Both the position numbers and the translations under genes were made by a program. This document shows positions 5,880 to 5,880 of a stretch of 5,880 bases of DNA, one piece after another; the first letter of the stretch is position 1, and every line of letters starts with the position of its first letter. The notes beneath the pieces are model-generated. The model did not search any database. It saw only the letters and a list, made by a program, of their open reading frames with translations, and was not told the origin of the DNA. Origin of the DNA: Deltaproteobacteria bacterium (GTDB lineage: Bacteria; Desulfobacterota; UBA8473); NCBI GenBank assembly GCA_030621455.1, contig JAUXHQ010000132.1, positions 1-5,880 of the forward strand, read 5' to 3'.

Positions 5880-5880
5880 T

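Overview
The window looks like chromosomal DNA from a Gram-negative, probably anaerobic bacterium. A Desulfobacterota/Syntrophobacterales-like or Nitrospirota-like source is my guess, from moderate GC, frequent AGA/AGG and ATA codons in the first genes, and the gene content: a B12 adenosyltransferase, a fused M16 peptidase and an M48-TPR membrane peptidase. No rRNA, tRNA, CRISPR array, transposase or phage gene is visible. The lineage guess is inference, not something the sequence proves.

Left block (1-3711, all + strand) is a compact, operon-like run. It holds the 3' end of a PduO-type cobalamin adenosyltransferase, then a metal-dependent amidohydrolase of the ACMSD-like TIM-barrel superfamily whose ATG overlaps the previous stop (ATGA), then an 858-aa zinc peptidase made of two fused M16 halves. 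The peptidase begins with GTG three bases after the amidohydrolase stop and in the same reading frame. The block is strongly purine-rich on the + strand. Junctions this tight imply co-transcription and translational coupling, but no shared pathway is obvious.

Middle (3712-3909) is an AT-rich gap of about 200 bp with no convincing gene. It carries a 20-bp palindrome just upstream of the next gene, and two short segments that resemble, in inverted orientation, the extreme right end of the window.

Right block (3910-5727, + strand) is one 605-aa integral-membrane M48-family metalloprotease. It has about nine membrane segments, an HEIGH zinc motif and a C-terminal TPR domain. Its + strand is visibly pyrimidine-rich and uses many more CGN arginine codons than the left block, so its base composition differs sharply from its neighbours. 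Its start (TTG) is weakly supported. After a gap of about 80 bp, the tail of a possible convergent gene enters from the right edge on the - strand.

The points most worth a second look are: the predicted topology of the M48 protein, with its active site and TPR on opposite sides of the membrane; the palindrome at its promoter region; the imperfect inverted segments that bracket it together with the composition switch; and the same-frame TAG junction between the amidohydrolase and the M16 gene. I found no clear evidence of a wholly new multi-gene system.
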